Source: Chloroflexota bacterium
Lineage (GTDB): Bacteria > Chloroflexota > Anaerolineae > UBA1429
Length of the DNA stretch: 20,213 bases
Assembly: GCA_012513595.1 (NCBI GenBank)
Contig: JAAZBY010000094.1
Coordinates: 1-20,213, forward strand
Direction of reading: 5' to 3'
In this document: piece by piece, positions 6,035 to 13,535 of the stretch
Layout of the letters: each line of letters opens with the position of its first letter
Position numbering within the stretch: position 1 is the first letter of the stretch
Program-made: the position numbers and the translations under genes
The notes under the pieces: model-generated
Database searches by the model: none
What the model was told of the DNA's origin: nothing
The model's input: the letters and a program-made list of their open reading frames with translations, nothing else

Positions 6035-6430
6035 ATGGCAAGTCTTGGAGAGCGGCTGCAGCAGGCCGACTGGAAGAAGGAAAAGCACGTACCGGTGATC
6101 GAGTGCCCTGACGAGGTCAAGGCGGGCGAGACGTTCCGCGTGACGCTGAGCCTGGGCAAAGAGATCGGTCACCCGAACACTACCGAACACCACATCTCCT
6201 ACGTGACCCTGTACTTCCACCCCGAAGGCGACAAGTTCACCCATCAGGTGGGCCACTATGAGTTCTCTGGCCACGGCGAGGACGCCAAGGGCCCCAACCA
6301 GGGCCCGGTGTACACCCACCATGAGGTGGTCACGTCGCTAAGCCTGAACAAGCCGGGCACGCTGCACGCCGTAGCGCTGTGCAACATCCACGGATTGTGG
6401 GAGAGCGCCAAGGCAGTGCGCGTCGTGTGA
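6035..6430 (+). CDS. Superoxide reductase (class II, neelaredoxin-type)
   Basis: 131 residues, the size of one-iron superoxide reductases; it lacks the N-terminal rubredoxin-like FeCys4 domain of desulfoferrodoxin. All expected ligands of the catalytic iron are visible: H18 in EKHVPVI (with the nearby E16), H46 in EIGHPN, H52 in EHHISY, and C116/H119 in CNIHGLWES. The enzyme reduces superoxide to hydrogen peroxide without releasing oxygen, using electrons from rubredoxin or a similar donor, in the cytoplasm of anaerobes and microaerophiles. ATG 6035 follows GAGGAGGAAGGA. No rubredoxin gene is in the window. The small ferredoxin at 1707 is not an established donor. Confidence 0.96.
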   Translation: MASLGERLQQADWKKEKHVPVIECPDEVKAGETFRVTLSLGKEIGHPNTTEHHISYVTLYFHPEGDKFTHQVGHYEFSGHGEDAKGPNQGPVYTHHEVVTSLSLNKPGTLHAVALCNIHGLWESAKAVRVV

Positions 6431-6460
6431 CGGCAGGCTTCCAGCGCCTGGGAAGCAAAG

Positions 6461-6495
6461 CGCCGGCAGTGGAGGTTCCTCCACTGCCGGCGTTC
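6461..6495 (+). terminator. Bidirectional terminator between superoxide reductase and the TIM-barrel gene
   Basis: A perfect 15-bp inverted repeat (6461-6475 with 6478-6492), CGCCGGCAGTGGAGG and its complement, is separated by TT. It is followed by TTCTCGT on the plus strand and by CTTTGCTT on the minus strand. It sits 30 bp after the superoxide reductase stop and 22 bp from the end of the convergent gene, so both transcripts could end here. The T tracts are short. Confidence 0.75.
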
Positions 6496-6514
6496 TCGTC
6501 GGCGTGCTGGCGGC

Positions 6515-7315
6515 CTAGTGTTGGGCCAGGGCTGCCGTGAGAATGGCGATGTCGTGGCGGAGCATCTGGGGGTCGTCCCCAGTGTAGATGCCGACGCAGA
6601 CCGCGTCTTGCGGGCGCATATGGGCCGCGGCGTCAGCCAGGCCCTCCTGGGCGCTCAGACGGCCGGCGGCTAGCACTTTGTAGTGAATGGCCGGCCGGCT
6701 GAGCGCGGCGATCAGCGCGACGCGCTCGGCGCGGTCCTCGGGGGCAAAGCGCTCCGCCGCCCCGTGCACGTGGTGGGGTGAATCGCGCCGCGGGCTCGGG
6801 TTGTAGTAACAGGCCATGTAAAAGTCGACGTCCAGGTGCTCCTCGGCCCAGCGGAAGCTACCGACCTCGTGGCCGGCGATGCCGCCGGGCAGCCCCTCGG
6901 CGCGGATCTTGTCCACGGCGCGGCGTAGGTCGTCCCCGCGCCCCTGGGCCACATAGTTGTCCACAATGCCGCCGTGGATGAAGCAGGCGCTGGCGCCGTG
7001 GTCCACGCAGAACTGCACGCCCTCCACCTGAGTGGGGGACTGCGAGGCCGTTTGGGCGACCCAGCGCATGGTGCCGCCCCGCCGCCAGTACTCCTCCAGG
7101 CAGCGGGCGATGTGCGGGTCTCCGCGCAGGATGGTCGCCGTCACCCCGAATGACTCCGCCTGGAAGAGCGTGTCAACGATGCGCTCGTCGGTGTACCAGG
7201 CCACCATCTCCGCATCGCGCTCCTTGGTCTGGTGCGAAAAGCCGGAGAAGGGGTTCCCCCCGATAATGAACCGCGTGACCTCGAGGGTGCCGAGCCGGAC
7301 GGTAGAAAGAGCCAT
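6515..7315 (-). CDS. TIM-barrel protein of unknown function, distantly aldo/keto-reductase-like
   Basis: 266 residues from ATG 7313-7315, with AAGGAGG 4 bp upstream. The N-terminus (VRLGTLEVTRFIIGGNPFSGF) recalls the opening of aldo/keto reductases. Later strands look like a TIM barrel, for example VDFYMACYYNPS, AIHYKVLAAGR and AVCVGIYTGDD. I cannot place the aldo/keto reductase catalytic tetrad (Asp, Tyr, Lys, His) with confidence, so it may be a related barrel with another activity. Histidine-rich stretches (SPHHVHG, CFIHGG, GHEVGS) could bind a metal. It lies 43 bp downstream of the O-antigen ligase-like gene on the same strand and may be co-transcribed. Specific function unknown. Confidence 0.6.
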   Translation of the reverse strand: MALSTVRLGTLEVTRFIIGGNPFSGFSHQTKERDAEMVAWYTDERIVDTLFQAESFGVTATILRGDPHIARCLEEYWRRGGTMRWVAQTASQSPTQVEGVQFCVDHGASACFIHGGIVDNYVAQGRGDDLRRAVDKIRAEGLPGGIAGHEVGSFRWAEEHLDVDFYMACYYNPSPRRDSPHHVHGAAERFAPEDRAERVALIAALSRPAIHYKVLAAGRLSAQEGLADAAAHMRPQDAVCVGIYTGDDPQMLRHDIAILTAALAQH

Positions 7316-7358
7316 CTCGCCTCCTTACGCTGACAGCGGCCGCTGAGCCGCGGATCGA

Positions 7359-8837
7359 TCAGGACGGACTTGCCAGGGCTTCGGGCTCGGCGCCGCTCAG
7401 GCGGATCGCCACGGCCCCCAGCCCCACGACGAGCCACAGGAGCGCCGCGGCGTGTGGGAAGACCAGGTTGAACAGGTAGTGGTCCATGAGCCCGCCGACC
7501 AGGGCGCCGGCCACGGCCATGCCGGTGCCCAAGAGGGCCGGCTCCAGCGGGTGCCCGGGGGGGCAACGCCGCAGGGCGCCAAAGAGGCGCCAGAAAAAGG
7601 TCCCCGCCGTGCCCAGGAAAGCGAGCAGGCCGACGAAGCCCGTCTCCTCGGCGATGAGCAGGTACACGTTGGAGACGCCCAGGTAGGTGTCGATGTCGGG
7701 CGTGCCCGAGAAGCCCACGCCGAACCAGGGGTAGCGGCGGATCAGGTTCCAGGCGTCGCGGTACTCGCCAAAGCGCATCTGGGTGGCCAGGTCGTCTCCC
7801 TGGACCCCCTCGGTAAAGTGCGCCACGTACGACTGGGTGGCCGGCAGTAACAGGAGGAGCGCCAGCACGGCCAGGCCGATCCAGAAGAGCTTCCGGTAGC
7901 GCAGGAGGGCCATCAGGCCTATGGCGGCAGCCAGGCCGGCAAACGAGCCGCGCGAGTAGGTCAGAATCAAACAGACGACCATGGAAAGCAGCGCGCCGGC
8001 CAGCATCCAGCGGGGCAGGATCGGCTTGCGCGCCACGATCTGCGCCGAGGTGATGGTGGAGACAAAGATCAACATGCCGCCCAGGACGTTGGGGTCCACC
8101 GAAGTCGCCACGGCGCGCAGCGGCAGCTCGGGGTTGTCTTCCACGTAGCGCAACACGGCGTCTCCGGAGGGGTAGCGCACCACCCGCAGCATCGACAGGA
8201 TGCGCACGTGCAGGTCTCTGGGTAGGACGTACAGCACCACGCCCACCAACGCCGCCGCAAAGCCCGCCAACACCAAGGCCGTGAGGAGCAGGTCCAGCTG
8301 CTTCTTGGTGCGCACCGCGTTGATCACCAGGATAAAGACCAACATGCTGAGGACGATCTCGGCAAAGTGGCGCACGACGTTGGCCGTCAGCGGGGCGTGC
8401 CCCAGGCCCATCACGAACGATGCCGTCGCCAATGCCAGAAAGACGAGCAGCGGGAGTGCCGGCGGATCCATGGCCACCGCATCGTCCTTGCGCGTAACGA
8501 TGCGGGAAATCCAGACAAAAAAGACCACAGCAAGGACGACGTCAAGAAAAGTCGGGGAGAAACCGATGTCGATCGGCAGGGCGGCAAAGGGGAGCACGCA
8601 GATGATGCCGATCAGGCCCAGCAGGCCGACCATCACATCGCGGAGCATCAGGCAGCCGATGGCCACGGCCACCAGGAAGGCCGAGCCATAGAGGGCGCCA
8701 GCCAGCCCGAGCACGGCGCCCACCGGCAACGATATCGCCAGGCACAGGCCCACCACCGCCGCCAGGCGGACCAGGCTGCTACGGTGAAAAATGGCGCGCT
8801 CCAACAGCGCACGGGGGGCCAGGGACACTGTCTTCAT
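7359..8837 (-). CDS. O-antigen ligase/polymerase-like integral membrane protein (Wzy_C superfamily)
   Basis: 492 residues with about ten to twelve hydrophobic segments across most of its length and a larger loop before the C-terminal helices. Motifs typical of the O-antigen ligase/Wzy_C family are present: LTYSRGSFAGL, then MRFGEYRDAWNLI and RRYPWFGVGFSG in the large loop. Family members transfer or polymerise undecaprenyl-linked sugars at the outer face of the membrane (WaaL, Wzy), or glycosylate proteins; the acceptor is unknown here. ATG 8835-8837 has a GGAG close upstream. A good minus-strand promoter lies at 8885-8913. The only neighbouring cell-surface genes are the GT2 and GH172 genes several kilobases away, so this is not an obvious polysaccharide cluster. 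Confidence 0.85.
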   Translation of the reverse strand: MKTVSLAPRALLERAIFHRSSLVRLAAVVGLCLAISLPVGAVLGLAGALYGSAFLVAVAIGCLMLRDVMVGLLGLIGIICVLPFAALPIDIGFSPTFLDVVLAVVFFVWISRIVTRKDDAVAMDPPALPLLVFLALATASFVMGLGHAPLTANVVRHFAEIVLSMLVFILVINAVRTKKQLDLLLTALVLAGFAAALVGVVLYVLPRDLHVRILSMLRVVRYPSGDAVLRYVEDNPELPLRAVATSVDPNVLGGMLIFVSTITSAQIVARKPILPRWMLAGALLSMVVCLILTYSRGSFAGLAAAIGLMALLRYRKLFWIGLAVLALLLLLPATQSYVAHFTEGVQGDDLATQMRFGEYRDAWNLIRRYPWFGVGFSGTPDIDTYLGVSNVYLLIAEETGFVGLLAFLGTAGTFFWRLFGALRRCPPGHPLEPALLGTGMAVAGALVGGLMDHYLFNLVFPHAAALLWLVVGLGAVAIRLSGAEPEALASPS

Positions 8838-8884
8838 CGCTCCAGGAGGGCGGCGCTGGCGCCGCGGGGGTATGCCTCATCGGC

Positions 8885-8913
8885 AGGATAGCACATTCCC
8901 GCCCGGCGGCCAA
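8885..8913 (-). promoter_or_regulatory. Predicted promoter for the O-antigen ligase-like gene
   Basis: On the minus strand TTGGCC (complement of 8908-8913) and TATCCT (complement of 8885-8890) are 17 bp apart. The -10 is preceded by TGC, giving an extended -10 (TGCTATCCT). Transcription would begin near 8878, about 40 nt before the ATG at 8837. Confidence 0.55.
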
Positions 8914-8931
8914 CAACGCCCGGCGCGGGCA

Positions 8932-8960
8932 TGTTCCCAGCGCGCGCCCTGGTGTATACT
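8932..8960 (+). promoter_or_regulatory. Candidate promoter for the UroD-family gene
   Basis: TATACT (8955-8960), preceded by TG, is a good -10 element in otherwise GC-rich DNA. The hexamer 17 bp upstream (TGTTCC, 8932-8937) is a weak -35. Transcription would start near 8967, about 40 nt before the ATG at 9007. It is divergent to the minus-strand promoter at 8885-8913. Confidence 0.45.
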
Positions 8961-9006
8961 CGACCTCAGAGGGAACCGTAGCCCGCCCGACCGGAAAGGG
9001 GACGCC

Positions 9007-10008
9007 ATGCCCAGCACACCTCGTGAGCGCGTGATGCAGGCGCTGAGCCATCGCCAGCCCGACGTCACGCCCTGGCAGATCGACCTCACCAGCGACGCCC
9101 GGCACCGCCTGGCCGCGTACCTGCGGACTGAGGACCTGGAGCCCGTCCTGCAGAACCACCTGGCCATCTGTTCCGATGGTTACTTTGTGGAGGTCTCGCC
9201 CGATCGCTGGCAGGACCAGTTCGGCATCGTCTGGAACCGCTCCATCGACAAGGACATCGGCAACGTCGAGCGCTACCTCCTGCCGGAGCCGACCCTGGCC
9301 GGCTACACCTTCCCCGCGCCCGACCTGGCCCGCAACGCCCGCGCCCTCGAGGCACTCCTGGCGGCGCACCCGGAGCGCTTCAGCGTGACGGGGGTGGGCT
9401 TTTCCATGTTCGAGCGCGCCTGGACGCTGCGGGGCATGGAGAACCTCCTGACGGACATGGTGCTGAACCCCGGCTTTGTTGACGACCTGATGGACCGCAT
9501 CCTGGAGTACAACATGCAGGCCATCGACCACATGCTGGGCTACGACGTGGACTGCATCCGCTTCGGCGACGACTGGGGCCAGCAGCGCGGGCTGATCATG
9601 GGCCCCAAGCACTGGCGACGCTTCATCAAGCCGCGCGTCGCCCAGATGTACGCCCGGGTCAAGGAGGGCGGCCGCTACGTGATGCAGCACTCCTGCGGGG
9701 CCATCCAGGAGCTGTTCCCTGACCTGGTCGAGATGGGGCTGGACATTTTCAACACCTTCCAGCCGGAGGTCATGGACGTGGCCTGGTGCAAGCGCGAGTT
9801 CGGGCGCGACCTGACCTTCTACGGCGGCATCAGCACCCAGCAGGTCCTGCCCAGGGCCACCCCGGGCGAGGTGCGCGAGGTGGTGCGCCGCATGATGGAC
9901 CTCGTGGGTCAGGACGGCGGCTACATCGTCGCCCCGACCCACGCCATCCCGCGCGACGTCCCGCCGGAGAACATCGTGGCCATGCTCGAGGTCGTGCAGG
10001 CGCAATAG
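9007..10008 (+). CDS. UroD-family (uroporphyrinogen decarboxylase-like) methyltransferase-type protein
   Basis: 333 residues from ATG 9007 (GGAAAGGGG upstream); the frame is open further 5' but contains the promoter region. The UroD-like TIM barrel is shown by TPRERVMQALSHRQPD at the N-terminus, FGDDWGQQRGLIM, and YVMQHSCGAIQELFPDL, in which HSCG is the metal-binding motif of corrinoid methyltransferases of the MtaA/MtbA type. FYGGISTQQVLPRATPGEV and GGYIVAPTHAIPRDVP complete the C-terminal half. True heme-pathway HemE is unlikely because the HSCG motif and general pattern match the large environmental group of UroD-like proteins. These are thought to transfer methyl groups, for example in one-carbon or methoxylated-compound metabolism. 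No corrinoid protein gene is adjacent, so the substrate is open. Confidence 0.88.
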   Translation: MPSTPRERVMQALSHRQPDVTPWQIDLTSDARHRLAAYLRTEDLEPVLQNHLAICSDGYFVEVSPDRWQDQFGIVWNRSIDKDIGNVERYLLPEPTLAGYTFPAPDLARNARALEALLAAHPERFSVTGVGFSMFERAWTLRGMENLLTDMVLNPGFVDDLMDRILEYNMQAIDHMLGYDVDCIRFGDDWGQQRGLIMGPKHWRRFIKPRVAQMYARVKEGGRYVMQHSCGAIQELFPDLVEMGLDIFNTFQPEVMDVAWCKREFGRDLTFYGGISTQQVLPRATPGEVREVVRRMMDLVGQDGGYIVAPTHAIPRDVPPENIVAMLEVVQAQ

Positions 10009-10057
10009 GCGCCCGCCGCAGGCCGGGAGGAGCGCCATCCGCGGGAAGGAGGACCCT

Positions 10058-13000
10058 ATGCCACGCCGACGCTGCTTCCTGGCCCTGCTTCTGGCGCTGG
10101 GGCTGCTCCTACCCGCCGGCGCCGGAGCCCAGGCCGATGTCCCGCCGCCAACCGAGGCGGCCGCGGACGAGGGCGTACGCACCTCGCATCGGCTGATCGT
10201 CGAGCTCAACACGCCGCCGCTGACGCGCTGGCTGGGCCAGGCCGCCGGCGGCGCGGCTGGCGCCGCGGGGCTGCGCTCCGCGGCCGCCCAGGCCTACGTG
10301 GAGGCGCTGGCCAGCGAACAGGACGCCTTCGCCCGCGCCCTCCCCGCGGCGCTGCCGGGCGCGGCAGTGTCCACCTACCTGAACGCGCAGGGCCAGGCCG
10401 TCGAGGCGCGCTATCGCCTGGCGCTGAACGGCCTGGCCATCGACCCCGGCACGGCCGACCGCGATGCGGCCCGGCGCGACCTGGCGCGGATGCCCGGCGT
10501 GCGCGCGGTGTACCTCGACTATGCCTACTCTCCCACGCTCTATGCGTCGACGGGCCTGATCGGCGCGCCGGCGGCCTGGGAGGCGGCCGGCGGCCGCGCC
10601 CACGCCGGGGAGGGGGTCCGGGTGGCCTCCATGGACGGCGGCCTACACAAAGATGCGCCGATGTTCTCCGGCCAGGGCTACGCCTACCCGCCCGGCTATC
10701 CGCGCGGGCTGGCCGCCAACACCAACGGCAAGATCATCGCCTCGCGGGTGTACTTTCGCCCCTGGGACCCCCCCGTGGCGGAGGACGCCAACCCCTGGCC
10801 CGGCCCCGGCGCCACCTCGCACGGCGTGCACACGGCCTCCATCGCCGCGGGCGGCGTGGTGACGGCCACCTACCTGGGCAGCACCTACCCCAACATGAGC
10901 GGCGTGGCCCCGCGGGCCTACCTGATGAGCTACCGCATGTTCTACCAGAGCGTGTCGGGCGACGGCTCGTTCTACACCGCCGAGGGGCTGGCCGCGCTGG
11001 AAGACATCATCGCCGACGGCGCCGACGTGCTCAACAACTCCTGGGGCGGGGGGCCGGCCTCCCTCGGCGGCGAGTTCGACGCCCTCGACGCCGCCCTGCA
11101 GAACGCCGCCCGGGCGGGCATCGTGGTCTCCATGTCCGCCGGCAACGCCGGCCCTGGCCCCGGCACCACCGACCACCCCTCGCCCGACTATATCACCGTG
11201 GCGGCTTCGGCGAGCGCGACACAGCTCGGCCAGGAGGTGGACGTCGTCGCCGCCTTCTCCAGCCGCGGCCCGGGTGTGGGGCCGGTCCTCAAGCCGGATA
11301 TCGCCGCGCCGGGGGTCAGCATCCTGGCCCAGGGCTACGCGCCCTACGCCTACGGTGAGGAGCGCCACCTCCTATGGGGGCTGGCCTCGGGCACCTCGAT
11401 GGCCGCGCCGCACGTGGCCGGGGCCGCGGCGCTCCTCCGCCAGATGCACCCCTCCTGGAGCCCGGCGCAGATCAAGTCGGCGCTGATGTCCACCGCCAAG
11501 TACCTCGACGTCTACACCCAGGACGGCCGCCCCGCCCAGCCGCTGGACATGGGCGCCGGCCGGCTCGACGTGGCCACCGCGCTCGACCCGGGGGTGCTGC
11601 TCGACCCTCCCAGCCTCAGTATCGGCCAGGTGATCACCGGCAGCGTCCGCGCCGTGGCCTTTACCGTCACCAACGTCGGCCAGGCGGCCGCGGCGTACGC
11701 CCTGGCGACGCGTTCCACGGCGGAGGGCTTTGCCGGGGCGCCGCCGGTTCCCGGGCTCAGCGTGGCCCCGGCGGCGCTGTCGCTGGAGGTGGGCGAGTCC
11801 GCCGTGGTCACGGTGACGTTTGACGCGTCGATCTCGGCCGGCCTCGGAGACAACCAGGGCTACGTCGTCCTGCAGGGAGGCGCCCACCAGGCCCATCTGC
11901 CGGCCTGGGCGCGCGTGACGCCGGAGCCGAGCGACCACGTCCTGGTCATCGACGCCGACGGGAGCGGGCCCTGGGGCCTGGCCGACTATGCCCCCCAATA
12001 TGCCGCGGCGCTGGCGGAGGCTGGCCTCCCCCACACCCTGTGGGACGCCGACGCGCACCGCGGCGGGGATCGCACGATCCCGCCCGCCGCCGAACTGGCC
12101 GCCTACCGCGCCGTCCTCCTCTTCACCGGCGATAACCGCAGCCCCTCCGCCGCGCTGAGCCCGCCGGGGGCCCTCACCCCGCTGGACCTGGGCGCCCTCT
12201 GCGAGTACGCCAATCAGGGCGGCGTGCTCCTGGCCATGGGGCAGAACCTCGCCGCGGTGCTGGGCTCGGCGTCCGCCGAAGGCGGGGCCTTTCTCTATTC
12301 CACCGTCCTGGGCGGCAGATACCTGCAGGACAGCGTCACCGCGGGCGCCCTGCCCACGCTCCCCGTGGTGCCGATCCGCGGCGCGCCGACAGCCTTCCGC
12401 ACCATCTACCTGGACCTGGCCGGGGAGGGTTCCTACGGCGGCTCGGTGAGCCTGACGGCTGACGAGGTGGCCGTAGGGCGCCTCTACCTGGCCCTGGTGC
12501 ACGGCGCGGGCGGGGCGGGGGCTGCGGAGGCGGGGGTGCTGGGCTCCCCCGGCGGGCTGACGGGCGTCGCCCACCTGGGGCTCGACGTGTCGTCGGCGCG
12601 GCTCGACTATGCCCTGGTGCTCAGCGCGAGCGCGCCGGCCGAGGTGTCGAGCGTGGCCCTCCATCGCGGGGCGCCCGGGGAGAACGGCCCGGCGCTGCGC
12701 GTCCTGCTGAGCGGGCCACTGACCGTCTCGACCCCGACCACGGCCTGCGGGGAGGTGCTGCTTTCGGCAGGGGAGGTGCGCGACCTGCTGGCCGGCGACC
12801 TCTACCTCGCCGTGCACGGGCCCGGGGAGGTCGGCGGGGCGGGGCTCTTGCGCGGACAGATCGTCCTCAGCCCCGGGGGCGAGGGCGCCGGCAACCAGCG
12901 CAGCATCGACGAGATCGCCGCGGTGCCCTTCCGCGATGCGCCGCCCGGCTACCTGCCGCTCCTCCACTATCCCGGGCCCGACGCGGTGGCCGAGGGGGTG

Positions 13001-13435
13001 GTGGCCATGGCCCACCGTGACCAGCCCTCCCTCGAGCGCCCTGGCGTGTCGTACCTGGGGCGTTCGGTGCTGGCCACGTTCGGCCTCGAGGGCCTGAACG
13101 CCACGCCCGGCGCGACGACGCGCTCCGGGCTGCTATCTGCCTTGCTGGCCTGGGCGGAGGACGCCCCGCAGGTGACGATCGCCGACGTCACGACGGCCAA
13201 CGCCTCCGGGTGGACGACCCTACAGGCCGGCCTGACCTCGCCGGTGCCGGGCAGCTACGGAGTGTCGTACCGCTGGGACATGGGGGACGGCACGCCCTTC
13301 CTGGGTCCCTTCACCGGGCGGATCGTGGGGCACGCTTATGCGGCGCCGGGCGTCTACACCGTGCGCGTGGAGGCCACCGACTGCTGGGGGAACGTGGCCA
13401 TCGGCGCGCTCCAGGTGCACGTGGGGGAAGACTGA
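10058..13435 (+). CDS. Secreted S8 subtilisin-like serine protease with CHRD and PKD domains
   Basis: 1125 residues, ATG 10058 after AAGGAGG. Residues 1-26 are a signal peptide (RRR, hydrophobic core, AGAQA). Residues about 40-165 resemble an I9-type propeptide. The subtilase domain spans about 175-510 with the catalytic triad D193 (SMDGG), H255 (SHGVH) and S447 (GTSMAAPHVAGA), and oxyanion N363 (SAGNAG). A Fn3-like beta domain follows, then an alpha/beta region about 625-760 (VLVIDADG, LAEAGLPHTLW, GVLLAMGQN). Next is a region containing a CHRD-type motif (LLAGDLYLAVHG, then LLRGQI, about 905-945). A C-terminal PKD domain (YRWDMGDG, HAYAAPGVYTVRV) ends the protein. It is probably exported and degrades extracellular protein. 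It lies 49 bp after the UroD-like gene and may share its transcript. No LPXTG or other sorting tail is seen. Confidence 0.93.
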   Translation: MPRRRCFLALLLALGLLLPAGAGAQADVPPPTEAAADEGVRTSHRLIVELNTPPLTRWLGQAAGGAAGAAGLRSAAAQAYVEALASEQDAFARALPAALPGAAVSTYLNAQGQAVEARYRLALNGLAIDPGTADRDAARRDLARMPGVRAVYLDYAYSPTLYASTGLIGAPAAWEAAGGRAHAGEGVRVASMDGGLHKDAPMFSGQGYAYPPGYPRGLAANTNGKIIASRVYFRPWDPPVAEDANPWPGPGATSHGVHTASIAAGGVVTATYLGSTYPNMSGVAPRAYLMSYRMFYQSVSGDGSFYTAEGLAALEDIIADGADVLNNSWGGGPASLGGEFDALDAALQNAARAGIVVSMSAGNAGPGPGTTDHPSPDYITVAASASATQLGQEVDVVAAFSSRGPGVGPVLKPDIAAPGVSILAQGYAPYAYGEERHLLWGLASGTSMAAPHVAGAAALLRQMHPSWSPAQIKSALMSTAKYLDVYTQDGRPAQPLDMGAGRLDVATALDPGVLLDPPSLSIGQVITGSVRAVAFTVTNVGQAAAAYALATRSTAEGFAGAPPVPGLSVAPAALSLEVGESAVVTVTFDASISAGLGDNQGYVVLQGGAHQAHLPAWARVTPEPSDHVLVIDADGSGPWGLADYAPQYAAALAEAGLPHTLWDADAHRGGDRTIPPAAELAAYRAVLLFTGDNRSPSAALSPPGALTPLDLGALCEYANQGGVLLAMGQNLAAVLGSASAEGGAFLYSTVLGGRYLQDSVTAGALPTLPVVPIRGAPTAFRTIYLDLAGEGSYGGSVSLTADEVAVGRLYLALVHGAGGAGAAEAGVLGSPGGLTGVAHLGLDVSSARLDYALVLSASAPAEVSSVALHRGAPGENGPALRVLLSGPLTVSTPTTACGEVLLSAGEVRDLLAGDLYLAVHGPGEVGGAGLLRGQIVLSPGGEGAGNQRSIDEIAAVPFRDAPPGYLPLLHYPGPDAVAEGVVAMAHRDQPSLERPGVSYLGRSVLATFGLEGLNATPGATTRSGLLSALLAWAEDAPQVTIADVTTANASGWTTLQAGLTSPVPGSYGVSYRWDMGDGTPFLGPFTGRIVGHAYAAPGVYTVRVEATDCWGNVAIGALQVHVGED

Positions 13436-13463
13436 GCGCTCCGGCGCCGGCGCGCCCGGGCGT

Positions 13464-13492
13464 TTGAGGCGCAGGCCTGCCCCGGCTACAAT
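13464..13492 (+). promoter_or_regulatory. Predicted sigma-70 promoter for the GH172 gene
   Basis: TTGAGG (13464-13469) and TACAAT (13487-13492) are exactly 17 bp apart, matching the consensus at four and five of six positions. Transcription would start near 13499, about 37 nt before the ATG at 13536. Confidence 0.65.
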
Positions 13493-13535
13493 GGGCCGCG
13501 AGACCCGCTTGGGAGCATACCGCCGGAGGTAAGCC

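Noticed and set aside
8779..10212. Minus-strand open frame of 477 codons opposite the UroD-like gene
   Set aside because: It is antisense to a conserved gene, covers promoter DNA and overlaps the O-antigen ligase start. No motif is seen.
11372..13015. Minus-strand open frame of 547 codons within the subtilase gene
   Set aside because: It lies opposite a well-supported protease with catalytic motifs. The product is low-complexity Arg/Gly/His-rich and has no plausible start signal.
13440..13465. GC palindromes after the subtilase gene as a terminator
   Set aside because: GCGCCGGCGC and CGCCCGGGCG are self-complementary without a loop. Only three Ts follow, and they overlap the next promoter's -35 box.
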